NCBI RefSeq assembly: GCF_041200145.1
Contig: NZ_CP165734.1
Coordinates: forward strand, 2,480,001 to 2,544,000
Length of the DNA: 64,000 nucleotides
DNA from: Bradyrhizobium sp. LLZ17
GTDB lineage: Bacteria; Pseudomonadota; Alphaproteobacteria; Rhizobiales; Xanthobacteraceae
Reading direction: 5' to 3'
The notes under the pieces: generated by a model
What the model saw: only the letters and a program-made list of their open reading frames with translations
Databases searched by the model: none
What the model was told of the DNA's origin: nothing
Shown: in pieces, positions 34,895 to 44,100 of the stretch
How the letters are laid out: the number at the start of each line of letters is the position of its first letter
How positions within the stretch are numbered: the first letter of the stretch is position 1
Program-made: the position numbers and the translations under genes

Positions 34895-36181
34895 TCACAG
34901 CAATCGAAGCAGGAATTCTACGGAGTAGAGCGTGAGGCCGGCGAGGCCGCCGATCAGCGAACCGTTGAAGCGGATGTATTGCAGGTCGCGGCCGATGTTG
35001 ATTTCAATCAGCGAAATCAGCTGCGTCATATTCCACGATTTGACCTGGTCGGAGATGAAGGTCGAGACGCCCCTCTTCTGGTCGGCGACGAAAGTTCGCA
35101 GCACCGTCACCAGGCCCTTGTTGATCTCGCCGCGCAGCTCGGCATCGCCGGCGAGCGCTTCACCGGCGGCAACGAACATGCCGGCGAGATGATGCTGCAG
35201 CACCTGCGTCTCGCCGCTCGCGCTGCGCTCGATGAACGAGCGCGTGTTGGCCCAGACGGTGCGGGCGAGATCGGCAAGCTCGGGTCGCGCCAGCAGATCG
35301 CGCTTCAAGCCGTCGATGCGATCGACATAGGCCCGGTCGGTGCCTAAGCGATCGACGAAGCTCAGGACCATGCGATCGAACTCGCCGCGGAACGGATGTT
35401 TGGGATCGCTGCGGACTTCATTGAAGAAGGCGGTGGCGGAGGCCACGATCTTGTTCACCAGAAACTTGTCGGCGCGATAGAGCCTGAGCAGGGTCGGCAA
35501 TTCCGCGCGCACCTTCTCGCGGATCATCGCCATCGTCTCCGTCTGGTTCAGGGTCTCGTGCATCACGCGCAGGAGATCGTCGAACAGGATCTGGTGCCGC
35601 CCCTCCGCAACGAAGCCACGCAGCGTACCGGCGGCGAGCGGCGCGAGGTCAATGGCCTGAAGCTGCGAGGACATCCGGCGAATGATGAATGTCATCAGCC
35701 CGGAGGTCTCGGTTGCGGAAAAAGCCTCGGGCAACAGCCGCAACGCAAAGCGCGCCAGATCGTCGCTGCGCTTGCGGTCGCGCAACCATTCCGCGACGAA
35801 CGAGCCGAAGTCGATCTCGTTGAGCTTGGCCTCGACCGGACCGGCGTCGAGAAAATGCACCTGGATGAATTCGCCCAGCTTGTCGCCGATGCGCTGCTGA
35901 TTGCTCTGGATAATAGCAGTATGCGGGATCGGCAGGCCAAGCGGCCGCTTGAACAGCGCGACCACGGCATACCAGTCGGCGAGCCCACCGATCGTCGCGG
36001 CTTCCGCGAAGGCGGCGATGAAGCCGAACACAGGATGCACGTTCAGCAGCAACTTCGCGATGACGAACAGCGCGAGCGTCGAGGCCAGCACCAGCGTCGC
36101 CAGCGCCTTGACGCGGCGCAGCTCGGCCGCACGCTCGGTGTCGCCTGGAGTGTCAAAGGAGAAGGTGGTGGGAGCAGTCAT
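34895..36181 (-). CDS. DUF445-family membrane protein
   Basis: The 428-residue protein has two N-terminal hydrophobic segments (about residues 27-65, LATLVLASTLALFVIAKLLL) followed by IGGLADWYAVVALFKRPLGL, the signature of DUF445 (YjiN family). A long helical cytoplasmic or periplasmic region follows, ending in another hydrophobic stretch (IGGLAGLTLYSVEFLLRLL). Function is unknown across the family. It is monocistronic here with a family A repeat upstream. Confidence 0.88.
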   Translation of the reverse strand: MTAPTTFSFDTPGDTERAAELRRVKALATLVLASTLALFVIAKLLLNVHPVFGFIAAFAEAATIGGLADWYAVVALFKRPLGLPIPHTAIIQSNQQRIGDKLGEFIQVHFLDAGPVEAKLNEIDFGSFVAEWLRDRKRSDDLARFALRLLPEAFSATETSGLMTFIIRRMSSQLQAIDLAPLAAGTLRGFVAEGRHQILFDDLLRVMHETLNQTETMAMIREKVRAELPTLLRLYRADKFLVNKIVASATAFFNEVRSDPKHPFRGEFDRMVLSFVDRLGTDRAYVDRIDGLKRDLLARPELADLARTVWANTRSFIERSASGETQVLQHHLAGMFVAAGEALAGDAELRGEINKGLVTVLRTFVADQKRGVSTFISDQVKSWNMTQLISLIEINIGRDLQYIRFNGSLIGGLAGLTLYSVEFLLRLL

Positions 36182-36196
36182 GATTCACCAAGGTTA

Positions 36197-36276
36197 CGTC
36201 ATTCCGGGACGGTCCGCAGGACCGGACCCGGAATCTCGAGATTCCGGGTTCGCCCTTTGGACGCCCCGGAATGACG
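36197..36276. repeat. Palindromic intergenic repeat, family A, copy 3
   Basis: CGTCATTCCGGGACGGTCCG opens the unit and CGCCCCGGAATGACG closes it, with the inner CCGGAATCTCGAGATTCCGG dyad perfect. It separates the DUF445 gene from the phasin gene and lies next to the phasin terminator. Confidence 0.85.
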
Positions 36277-36294
36277 ACCGATGATGACGCGGCG

Positions 36295-36323
36295 CAAAAA
36301 CAAAGGCCCGCCGAAGCGGGCCT
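36295..36323 (-). terminator. Rho-independent terminator of the phasin gene
   Basis: On the minus strand AGGCCCGC-TTCG-GCGGGCCT forms an 8-bp GC-rich stem with a stable UUCG tetraloop, followed at once by TTGTTTTTG. It lies 31 bp after the phasin stop at 36354. This is the clearest intrinsic terminator in the window, as expected for a strongly expressed granule protein. Confidence 0.9.
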
Positions 36324-36353
36324 CAAATTCAGTTTGGTCTCAGGGCGCCAGAC

Positions 36354-36809
36354 TCAGGCGGTCTTGTTGTAGACCTTGGCAAAGTTGTCCTGAGCGGACT
36401 TCGCGCCGTTGGCGGCGAGCTTGCCGAGATAGTCGGTGGTCGCCTTGGCGCGCGAGACGAAGGCTTCGCCGCGGGCACGGAGCAGGCCCGACTGGATCTC
36501 GACGGCTTCGCTGAACGACTTGGCGGACGCGAGCTTGTCGATGCCGGAGAAGAACGCCTCGGCGTCCTCGTAGATCGCCTGCTGAATGTTGCGGCTGATC
36601 TTGCCGGCCTCGGTCACGGACTCGGTCACTGCGTTCTCGACGGCGGCAGTCACGCGCTCGGAGCCAGCGAACACCTCGGCAGCACGGTCCTTGGCGGTGT
36701 TGGCGGACTTCTTGACGAACTCGCGGGCGGCCTCGGGAACTTCCAGGTTCTGGATGTTCTTGAATGCGTCCTTGAAGCCTTCGAAAGCGGTATTGGTTTC
36801 GGTGGTCAT
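36354..36809 (-). CDS. Phasin family protein
   Basis: The 151-residue Ala-rich, mostly helical protein has the Phasin_2 pattern: FEGFKDAFKNIQNLEVPEAA, then AREFVKKSANTAKDRAAEV and a C-terminal YLGKLAANGAKSAQDNF. Phasins coat polyhydroxyalkanoate granules. The gene has its own strong terminator and an operator-like upstream region, and is separated from phaC/phaE only by a GNAT gene on the same strand, consistent with a PHA locus. Confidence 0.92.
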   Translation of the reverse strand: MTTETNTAFEGFKDAFKNIQNLEVPEAAREFVKKSANTAKDRAAEVFAGSERVTAAVENAVTESVTEAGKISRNIQQAIYEDAEAFFSGIDKLASAKSFSEAVEIQSGLLRARGEAFVSRAKATTDYLGKLAANGAKSAQDNFAKVYNKTA

Positions 36810-36891
36810 TGGGTCTCTCCATCCTCATTGCTTTGAGCTATGGGCTCACCCCGTCCGTTTGGCCCGGGGCACGGCTTATATGGCAAAGTTA

Positions 36892-36941
36892 ATTGTGCGC
36901 CGCAATATCTATGTTGCATCGCGATATCACGAAATCGTGAT
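36892..36941 (-). promoter_or_regulatory. Phasin upstream region with two palindromes
   Basis: ATTGTGCGCCGCAAT (36892-36906) is a near-perfect dyad, and ATCACGAAATCGTGAT (36926-36941) has perfect 7-bp arms around AA. On the minus strand TTGCGG within the first dyad could serve as -35 with CATATA or TATAAG 17-19 bp on as -10 in front of the phasin leader. A PhaR-type repressor, which controls phasin genes in related bacteria, is the natural candidate for one site. Confidence 0.5.
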
Positions 36942-37007
36942 CAGCCTCGAGGGAAGGCAGTGTGCCGCTTTGCTAGCCGGGCGGTTCCAGTCGGGTCGCG
37001 AAGGCGC

Positions 37008-37601
37008 TCAGTGCTGGACGGCGCCCGGCAGCCCGTACGCCTCCATCTGGGCCTGGACCTGCGCGATGTTGTGGCCAAGCACGACGATGTCGTGGGTCTT
37101 GCCGCCGACGTCCCGCACGTGGTCCCGCAGCAGCGCCTCCGCCTTGAAGCCAAGGCTCTCGAACAGCGCGATCGCTGCCTGCTGGTCGACGGTCATCTGG
37201 ACCGAGAGCTTTTCGAGGCCGGCCCCGAGCGCAAGCGCAAAGGTCTCTTGCGACAGCGCCCTGCCCACTCCCTTGCCGCGGACCTCGGGCGAGACCACCA
37301 TGCGGATCTCGCCGACATGGGGCGACCAGGAATGCGGATCGCGCACCAGCGTGCCGCAGCCGACGACCTTCCCGTCTTTGACCGCGAGCAGGCTCTGAAT
37401 CGCGCCGCGCTCGATTTCCTTGACCCAGGCCGAGAGCACTTTTGGCTCGCTGATGTTGCGCGGCAGAAACAACAGATCATGGCTCGGCAGGCCCTGGCCG
37501 AAGGCCAGCACGGCGGCTTCGTCCGCGGGCGACATCAGGCGGATCTCGATCTCGCCGGCCTCGGTCTTGACGCGACGTGGGTAGGCTCGCTGTTCACTCA
37601 T
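37008..37601 (-). CDS. GNAT-family N-acetyltransferase
   Basis: The 197-residue acetyl-CoA-dependent transferase has the motif A region IRMVVSPEVRGKGVGRALSQ and motif B QQAAIALFESLGFKAEALLR. The start at 37601 (MSEQRAYP) overlaps the phaC stop in an ATGA arrangement, so translation is coupled to phaC. The acceptor is unknown. Being in the phaE-phaC-GNAT operon next to a phasin gene hints at a role in PHA metabolism or protein acetylation, but that is inference. Confidence 0.88.
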   Translation of the reverse strand: MSEQRAYPRRVKTEAGEIEIRLMSPADEAAVLAFGQGLPSHDLLFLPRNISEPKVLSAWVKEIERGAIQSLLAVKDGKVVGCGTLVRDPHSWSPHVGEIRMVVSPEVRGKGVGRALSQETFALALGAGLEKLSVQMTVDQQAAIALFESLGFKAEALLRDHVRDVGGKTHDIVVLGHNIAQVQAQMEAYGLPGAVQH

Positions 37602-38680
37602 GTCGATCTTGTCCCCAGCCAGGAATCCAGTTTCGGCCACAGCCGCTTCACCGCGTTGGCGCCGGCGACGAGGGAGACGTGACCGCCCTTGAGCATCACC
37701 TCTTCCTTGTCCTCGGATCCGATCTTCGCGATCAGATGTTTTGCCGCGTCATAAGGCACGATGTGATCATGTTCGGCGACGGCGTGCAGGAACGGCACCT
37801 TGATGTTCTCGAGCTTCGCCGCGCGGCCGCCGACCGACATGGTGTCGTTGAACAGCTTGTTGTCCCACATCAGGTCTTTGGTGATGGTACGGAAATATTC
37901 GCCCGCGAGCGGCAGCGTGTCGGTCGCCCAGCGATCGAACATACGATACGACTTCACGAATTCGTCGTTCCAGATGTTCTCCCAGAGCTGGATCTGGCTC
38001 ACGGTGCGCGAGGCGGGGCGCAGCATCTCGAACGACGACAGGATCATCTCCGGCGGCACGTTACCGACGCTGTCGACGAGGCGGTCGACATCGAAATAGC
38101 GGCGGTCGGAGAAATTTGAGAACAGCTTCATCTCGCGGAAATCGATCGGCGTGGTGAAGCAGATCAAGTTCTTCATAGGCCCGTCCGGGACGATCGAGCC
38201 GTAGAGCAGCGACAGCACGCCGCCGAAGCAATAGCCGATGACGGAGACGTCCTGCTCGCCGGAATCCTGCTGTACGCGGCGGATGCAATCCGGGATGAAG
38301 TCGAGAACGTAGTCCTCCATCCGCAGGCTCTTTTCCTCCGGCCGAGGCGCGCTCCAGTCGAGCATGTAGACGTCGTAGCCGCGCTTCAGCAGGAACTCGA
38401 TGAAGCTCTGGCCGGGCACAAGATCGAGGATGTAGCCGCGATTGGTGGTCGCCATCACGACCAGGACGGGCACGCGATAGATCTCGTCGGACATCGGCCG
38501 ATAGTGATAAAGGCTCATCGTGCCGCGCGAATGCAGGACGTCTTTCGGCGTCGAGCCGAGCGCGGGACCGGAGGTCGAGAAATATTCGACGCCCTTGATG
38601 CTGCGCTGGATCGCGCGCTGCACCTCGGACTGGATGCGCTCCGGAATGCTCGCGAGATCGAGTCCCGTCGGCGCGTTCAT
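37598..38680 (-). CDS. phaC: Class III polyhydroxyalkanoate synthase subunit PhaC
   Basis: The 360-residue polymerase has the length and motifs of class III PhaC rather than the roughly 590-residue class I enzymes. The catalytic triad is visible as C151 in VIGYCFGGVLSL, D305 in AEHDHIVPY and H334 in LKGGHVSLV. It polymerises (R)-3-hydroxyacyl-CoA on the granule surface. The start at 38680 overlaps the phaE stop by ATGA. Class III synthases need PhaE, which is encoded directly upstream but is unusually short here. Confidence 0.94.
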   Translation of the reverse strand: MNAPTGLDLASIPERIQSEVQRAIQRSIKGVEYFSTSGPALGSTPKDVLHSRGTMSLYHYRPMSDEIYRVPVLVVMATTNRGYILDLVPGQSFIEFLLKRGYDVYMLDWSAPRPEEKSLRMEDYVLDFIPDCIRRVQQDSGEQDVSVIGYCFGGVLSLLYGSIVPDGPMKNLICFTTPIDFREMKLFSNFSDRRYFDVDRLVDSVGNVPPEMILSSFEMLRPASRTVSQIQLWENIWNDEFVKSYRMFDRWATDTLPLAGEYFRTITKDLMWDNKLFNDTMSVGGRAAKLENIKVPFLHAVAEHDHIVPYDAAKHLIAKIGSEDKEEVMLKGGHVSLVAGANAVKRLWPKLDSWLGTRST

Positions 38681-39057
38681 TTTTGCTCTCCGCCTTCGGA
38701 GGGCGGACGCTTGGTGCGCGGCGGCCGCGGCGCCCCACCGATCTGCGCGTCGCCCGAGTTGGACGACATCTGGCTCAGCATCGACTTGATCTCGCCAATC
38801 TGGCCTTCGATCGCTTGCAGCCGCTCGGCGATCCCGGTCATCTGCTCGCGGCTCGGCAGATTCATCGAGAGCAGGTACTTCTCCATGAGATCGCCGAACT
38901 GCTTCTGAGCACCTGCAGCAACGCCGCCCGCGCGATTCACGGCCTGCGAGAACTCGGGTGTCTCCATCGCCTTGGTGGCGAAGGAGTTGAAGCCCTTTTC
39001 CATCTCGCCAACCATCTTTTGCCACAAGGCGACCGGATCGGTGATCTCGTCGGCCAT
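38677..39057 (-). CDS. phaE: Short PhaE-like subunit of class III PHA synthase
   Basis: The 126-residue product opens MADEITDPVALWQKMVGEME and has a helical stretch NRAGGVAAGAQKQFGDLMEK, matching the PhaE family, then a coiled-coil-like segment (RLQAIEGQIGEIKSMLSQM) and a basic, Pro-rich tail. Classical PhaE subunits are about 350 residues, so only about a third is present, with no frame interruption to explain it. It overlaps phaC by 4 bp. It may be a minimal activating subunit. The symbol is given on family resemblance and position. Confidence 0.8.
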   Translation of the reverse strand: MADEITDPVALWQKMVGEMEKGFNSFATKAMETPEFSQAVNRAGGVAAGAQKQFGDLMEKYLLSMNLPSREQMTGIAERLQAIEGQIGEIKSMLSQMSSNSGDAQIGGAPRPPRTKRPPSEGGEQK

Positions 39058-39221
39058 CAGAATCCTCCGGATGTGGAGGGCATGTGCCCTGCTTTTTCGG
39101 TCATACCACACCGTTGCGAGGTGCCGGTCAACCGGCAAGCGACAGCTGTGGCGAACACGGCTTCTTCGCGCGAGGAAACCATGCGATACAGCGGAGATCG
39201 AGAACTCGAGGGAACGCGCCC

Positions 39222-40142
39222 GTGACCGCCTCCGCCCATCAACCGCCACAGACCGTCCGCGCCAACGGCATCGATATCTGCTACGAGATCTTCGGCAACG
39301 ACCACGCCGAGCCGCTGCTGCTGATCATGGGGCTCGGGGCGCAGATGATCCACTGGGACGATGGTTTCTGCGAGCAGCTCGCCGCGAGCGGCTTTCGCGT
39401 GATCCGTTTCGACAATCGCGACATCGGCAAGTCCAGCCATTTGAGCGGCGGCAAGCGCCTGACGCCGCTGGAGCTCTTGAAGCTGCGCTTCCTCAGGATT
39501 CCCGTGGCCGCGACCTACAAGCTGATCGACATGGCGAGGGACACCGTCGGCCTGATGGATGCGCTGGGCATCCAGTCGGCGCATCTGGTCGGTGCCTCCA
39601 TGGGCGGCATGATCGCGCAGGAGGTGACGCTCTCGTTTCCCGAGCGCGTGCGCTCGCTGACCTCGATCATGTCGACGACCGGAAATCCGCGCGTGCCGCC
39701 GCCGACCCGCGAGGCCGCCGCGATGCTGATGGCGCCGCCGCCGCGCAGCAAGGAAGAGTTCATCGTCCGCTACGGTGAGACATGGAAGGTGTTGCGCGTG
39801 GGTTCGTTTCCGGAGGAGGAAGCGCTCGATCCCGGCCGCGCCGAACGCGTGTTTGCCCGCGGGCTCAATCCGGCCGGCGTCGGTCGCCAACTCCGCGCCG
39901 TGCTCGCCTCCGGCAGCCGCAAGGAACGGCTGCACAGCGTCAAGACGCCGACGCTGGTGATCCACGGCACGGTCGATCCGCTGGTGCGGCCGGAGGGCGG
40001 CCAGGACACGGCGGCTTCGGTCCCAGGCGCAAAGCTGTTGATGATCGAAGGCATGGGCCATGCGCTACCGGCGCGGTTCTGGCCTGAGATCATCGACGCC
40101 ATCGACAAGCACGCGCATGGTGCGGCGGCGCAGGCGGCGTAG
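39222..40142 (+). CDS. Alpha/beta hydrolase
   Basis: The 306-residue hydrolase has nucleophile elbow LVGASMGGMIAQEV, the early HG-type oxyanion loop LLIMGLGAQMIHWDDGF, Asp in VIHGTVDPLVRPEGG and His in IEGMGHALPARFW. GTG at 39222 is used because GAGGGA precedes it; the longer open frame upstream is Cys- and His-rich and unlike the family. It is divergent from phaE/phaC and could be a PHA-oligomer or ester hydrolase, but the motifs fit many substrates. Confidence 0.87.
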   Translation: MTASAHQPPQTVRANGIDICYEIFGNDHAEPLLLIMGLGAQMIHWDDGFCEQLAASGFRVIRFDNRDIGKSSHLSGGKRLTPLELLKLRFLRIPVAATYKLIDMARDTVGLMDALGIQSAHLVGASMGGMIAQEVTLSFPERVRSLTSIMSTTGNPRVPPPTREAAAMLMAPPPRSKEEFIVRYGETWKVLRVGSFPEEEALDPGRAERVFARGLNPAGVGRQLRAVLASGSRKERLHSVKTPTLVIHGTVDPLVRPEGGQDTAASVPGAKLLMIEGMGHALPARFWPEIIDAIDKHAHGAAAQAA

Positions 40143-40179
40143 CCGATCCGAAAAATCCTGCAAACGACAACACCAGTTC

Positions 40180-40315
40180 GTAGGGTGGGCAAAGGCGCGC
40201 TCTTTGCGCGCCGTGCCCACCATCGATCCGCGACAACGATAAAAATGGTGGGCACGCTTCCGCCTTCGCTCTGCGAGCTACGGCGGACAAGTCGCTTTGG
40301 TTTGTCCACCCTACA
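40180..40315. repeat. Palindromic intergenic repeat, family E
   Basis: GTAGGGTGGGCAAAGGCGCG at the left and TTTGTCCACCCTAC at the right form the outer arms, with GGCGCGCTCTTTGCGCGCC and the complementary pair GTGCCCACCAT / ATGGTGGGCAC inside. It lies between the convergent hydrolase and spermidine-synthase-like genes and could act as a two-way transcript end. No second copy is in this window. Confidence 0.7.
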
Positions 40316-40331
40316 AGAGCGACGCAGGCGG

Positions 40332-41006
40332 CTAGCTCTTCTTCGCGATCCAGATCACATGGCGCGCGCCACCACCTCTGCCGGTGGCGCGGATGTTGAC
40401 TTCATTGACGTCCAAACCTGCGCTGCCAAGGCGCTTGGTGAATGCCGGGTTGGGTCCCGAAGACCAGACGGCGAGCACGCCTCCCGGCCGTAGCGCCGCC
40501 TTCGCCGCCTTCAACCCACTCGCATCGTAGAGCGCATCGTTACCCTTCCGGGTCAGCCCTTCCGGTCCGTTGTCGACGTCGAGGAGAATGGCGTCGAAAG
40601 CCGATCGATGCGCACGGATGATTTCGCCAACGTCGGTTTCCTGGATGCTCACCCTGGCATCATCGAGGCTGTCGCCAAAGACTTGCGCCATCGGCCCGCG
40701 CGCCCAGGTGACCACCGCCGGCACAAGTTCGGAGACCACAATCTTCGCCTTGTTTCCAAGCACGGTAAGCGCCGCACGTAGCGTGAAGCCCATGCCCAAC
40801 CCGCCGATGAGGACGGCCGGCTTTGCGACCTGTTCGATCTGCTTCGCCGCAAGCGTCGCAAGGGCGGCCTCCGAGCCCGACAGACGGCTGTTCATCAGCT
40901 CGTTGCTGCCGAGCTTGATGGAAAACTCCTTGCCTCGCCGCATCAGGCGAAGCTCTTCATCGGAGCCGGGGATTTTGGCGGTATCGAGTTTTTCCCAGGG
41001 AATCAT
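40332..41006 (-). CDS. Spermidine synthase-like methyltransferase-fold protein
   Basis: The 224-residue protein has an S-adenosylmethionine/decarboxy-SAM type Rossmann fold: VLIGGLGMGFTLRAAL is the nucleotide loop, IVVSELVPAVVTWARG and AILLDVDNGPEGL follow as in spermidine synthases, with LRPGGVLAVWSSGPN later. It lacks the N-terminal beta-domain of SpeE, so true spermidine synthesis is uncertain; a methyltransferase is possible. It is flanked by family E and F repeats and is probably monocistronic. Confidence 0.8.
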   Translation of the reverse strand: MIPWEKLDTAKIPGSDEELRLMRRGKEFSIKLGSNELMNSRLSGSEAALATLAAKQIEQVAKPAVLIGGLGMGFTLRAALTVLGNKAKIVVSELVPAVVTWARGPMAQVFGDSLDDARVSIQETDVGEIIRAHRSAFDAILLDVDNGPEGLTRKGNDALYDASGLKAAKAALRPGGVLAVWSSGPNPAFTKRLGSAGLDVNEVNIRATGRGGGARHVIWIAKKS

Positions 41007-41032
41007 CCGAGAGCTTTAGCACGATTTGCTTC

Positions 41033-41120
41033 GTAGCCCGGATGGAGCGACGCGCAATCCGGGAAGCGCTCGCGTGACGAAAGATCGCCCCGGATTGCGC
41101 TGCGCTCCATCCGGGCTACA
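41033..41120. repeat. Palindromic intergenic repeat, family F
   Basis: GTAGCCCGGATGGAGCG and its complement CGCTCCATCCGGGCTAC form the outer arms, with GCAATCCGGG and CCCGGATTGC inside. A further CCGGGCTAC follows at 41123. It separates the spermidine-synthase-like gene from the downstream end of the CYP102-type gene. No second copy is in this window. Confidence 0.75.
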
Positions 41121-41127
41121 AGCCGGG

Positions 41128-44100
41128 CTACCCACCCGCCCAAACGTCAAGCACATAGCGGTTCTTCGCACCGAGGTCCTCGATCCAGCGCGTGCCCGTG
41201 GCCGTATCGCCGCCGCTCCTCTCGCGATGGATGGCGACGAGCGCGGCCTTCACGTCCGGCTCCATCTTGCCGCCGTCGCCGCAGACATAGACGATGGCGC
41301 CCTGCTCGATCAGCGGCCAGACCTTGTCCTTTTGCGCGGCAAGGAGATGTTGCACATAGGTCTTCGGTTCATCGGCGCGCGAGAACGCGGTGAAGAGTTC
41401 AGTCACACCATCTGCCGCCAGTGCTTTCAGCTCGTCGGCATAGAGATAGTCCTGCTCAGGATGGCGGCAGCCGAAGAACAACATCGCGGGACCAAGGGTG
41501 GCTCCCTTCCCTTTGCGCGCGGCGCGCTCCTGGAGGAAGCCGCGGAACGGCGCAAGTCCCGTGCCCGGGCCGATCATGATGATCGGCACCGATGAATCAT
41601 CCGGCAGACAGAAGCCGGCCTTGGTCTCGCGCACTATGGCGTAGATCGTTTCGCCCGTACGGCGCTCGCTGAGATAATTCGAACAGATGCCCTTGTAGAG
41701 GCCGCGGCCGGACGCAGCCGGGCCGCCGACCACGCCGACGGTGATGCTGCAGCGGCTGGCATCGAGCAATGGCGAGGACGAAATCGAGTAGTAGCGCGGA
41801 GCGAGCAGGGAAAGCATTTCGAGATAGGCGTGGAACGGCAGCTCGCAGGCCGGATGTTCCGTGAGCAGATCGAACACCGATTTGCGCCTGGTCAAGATCT
41901 CGGCGCGATAGCGCTCGCCGGCGTCGGCTTCATCGCCGAGAAAGGCGAGCAGCTTCGGCTTGGTCACCGGACAGCGCGTATGCTCCGACATGATCTGGAT
42001 ATGCTTGCGCGTCGCGACCTGCTGCAGCTCGACGAAATCAGTCAGAAGCTGTCCCACCGACACACTGTCCCCGACCGGCAATTGCGCGCGGCGTCCCTCG
42101 GCGACCTGCAATCTGATCTGGTCGGCCGGCAGGAAACCGAAGCGTCGCGCCACCGCATCGACGAGCGCCGGGTCGTTGCGCGGCACCACGCTGAGATGAT
42201 CGCCGACGCGGTAGCTCACGCCTTGCGGCAACTGCACCTCGATGTGGCGCGTGGAACGCTCCGACGGATTTGGCCCGCTCTTGTTCTGAAGCTCCTCATT
42301 GACGAGCAGCTTCATCGCGACGACCCCACCGAGCGCTGCGATCGCATTGACCGCACCCGGCGCCACCGGCTCGACCTTGTAAAGCGGTTGGTCATCGGCG
42401 CCGCGGCTGAAGTCCGAGGTAAGGCCCCATTCCTTCATGGCCGCAGGGGCGGCAGCCGCGAACCATTTTTCGAACTGGCCGTCGAGATCGCTCCGCGCAT
42501 CGCCCTCGCCCCGCGCGTAGAGACTGCGCGCACCACGGGCTGCGAGTTGGTCGTCGATGAAGCGCGGCACCGACTGATAGGTCGCGGCCCAATCGCTGTT
42601 GCCGCAGCCGAACACGGCGTAGCGCACCTTCGTCAGCGCTTGCTCTGATGCGTCGCCATGCAGCCATTTGACGAACTCGGTGGCGTTGTCCGGCGGTGCG
42701 CCGTTATAGGAGGCACAGAAGATCAGAACGCCGCCCTGTTCCGGCAGTTTGCCGGCATAATCGTCGAGCGCCGCGAACTTGGTCGCAAAGCCGTTGACTT
42801 CGGCAAGATCGGCGACCCGGGTCGCGAGCTCTTCCGCCGTGCCGAGATTGGAACCGTACAGCACGAGCAGCGGCGTGTTGTGCCCGGGGCGCGCGGCGAC
42901 ACGCGGCGCGGCGGTGCCGGCGCCCGCCGGCGCCACGGCAGGTCCACCATAGGCGCCGCGCTCGCGCTCGGCGCGCGGCCGCACCTTGAGCTTGAAGCCT
43001 TCCGGCTTCATCGTCAGGGTTTCCTTCAAGTGCATCTGATAGCGCTGATGGTCGACCAGCCTGAAGCGCTGCAGGATCATGCCGAGCGCAAGCGCCGCCT
43101 CGTGCATCGCGAAGCCACGGCCGATACACGCGCGCTGGCCGTTGCCGAACGGCTTCCAGGCATTGACCGGCCGCTTGGCCTCCGCTTCCTTGCTGAAGTT
43201 CTCGGGATCGAAAGCATCGGGATTGGGCCCCCAGACGCTGGGGTCGCGATGCAGCGCCGTCACCAAAATCGTGACGAACGTGCCTTTCCTGAGTTTGTAC
43301 TTGCCGCCGCCGATGGTCTCGTCCTTCAGCGGCGAGATGCCGTAGGCCGGCGCCGGCGGCCACAGCCGCAGCGCCTCTTTCAGGATCTGCGTGATGTAGG
43401 TGAGCTGCGTCACCTGCTGGTAGGTCGGCCTGACGTCGACGTCGGGTCCGAACACGCGGTCGACCTCGTCATAGGCCTTCTTGAGGATGTCCGGGTGCTT
43501 CAGCAGCGCATACAGCGTACAGGACAACAAGCCGCTGGTGGTCTCGTGGCCCGCGATCAGGAAGGTGTTGATCTGGTAACGGATGTTGACGTCGTCGAGC
43601 TGATCGCCGGTCGAGCGGTCGACGCCGGTCATCATCGCGGCCAGCATGTCTTTCTTGTCGTCGACGGCCTCTGCGCCTTTGCGGCGTTCGGCGATGATCT
43701 CGTCGACCATCCGGTTCATGAAATCGACGTCCTCGCTCATCGTCCTGCGCCGCTTCTGCATCCAGAGCTGCTCGAACGGCAGGCCGCGGGTCATCATGAT
43801 GGTTTCGAGCGAGCGCACCAGCGACTCGACAAAAGGGTGATAGTCGCGCCGGTAGAACGAGTTGAAGCGGTAGTCGAACCCGCAGAGGCCGATCGTGTCC
43901 AACGTCAGCGCCGTCATGTCGTGAACGACGTCGATCTCGTCGTCGGCATTGAGCCTGCTCCATTTCTGGACCAGCTGCTCGGCGATATCGACCATGCTCG
44001 GGTGGTAGGACTGCATGGCGCGGTTGCCGAAGGGCTGCAGCAGGATGTTGTGTGCCTTGCTCCAGTTCGGCTCCTTGGTGTCGGCCGTGAACAGGCCGTC

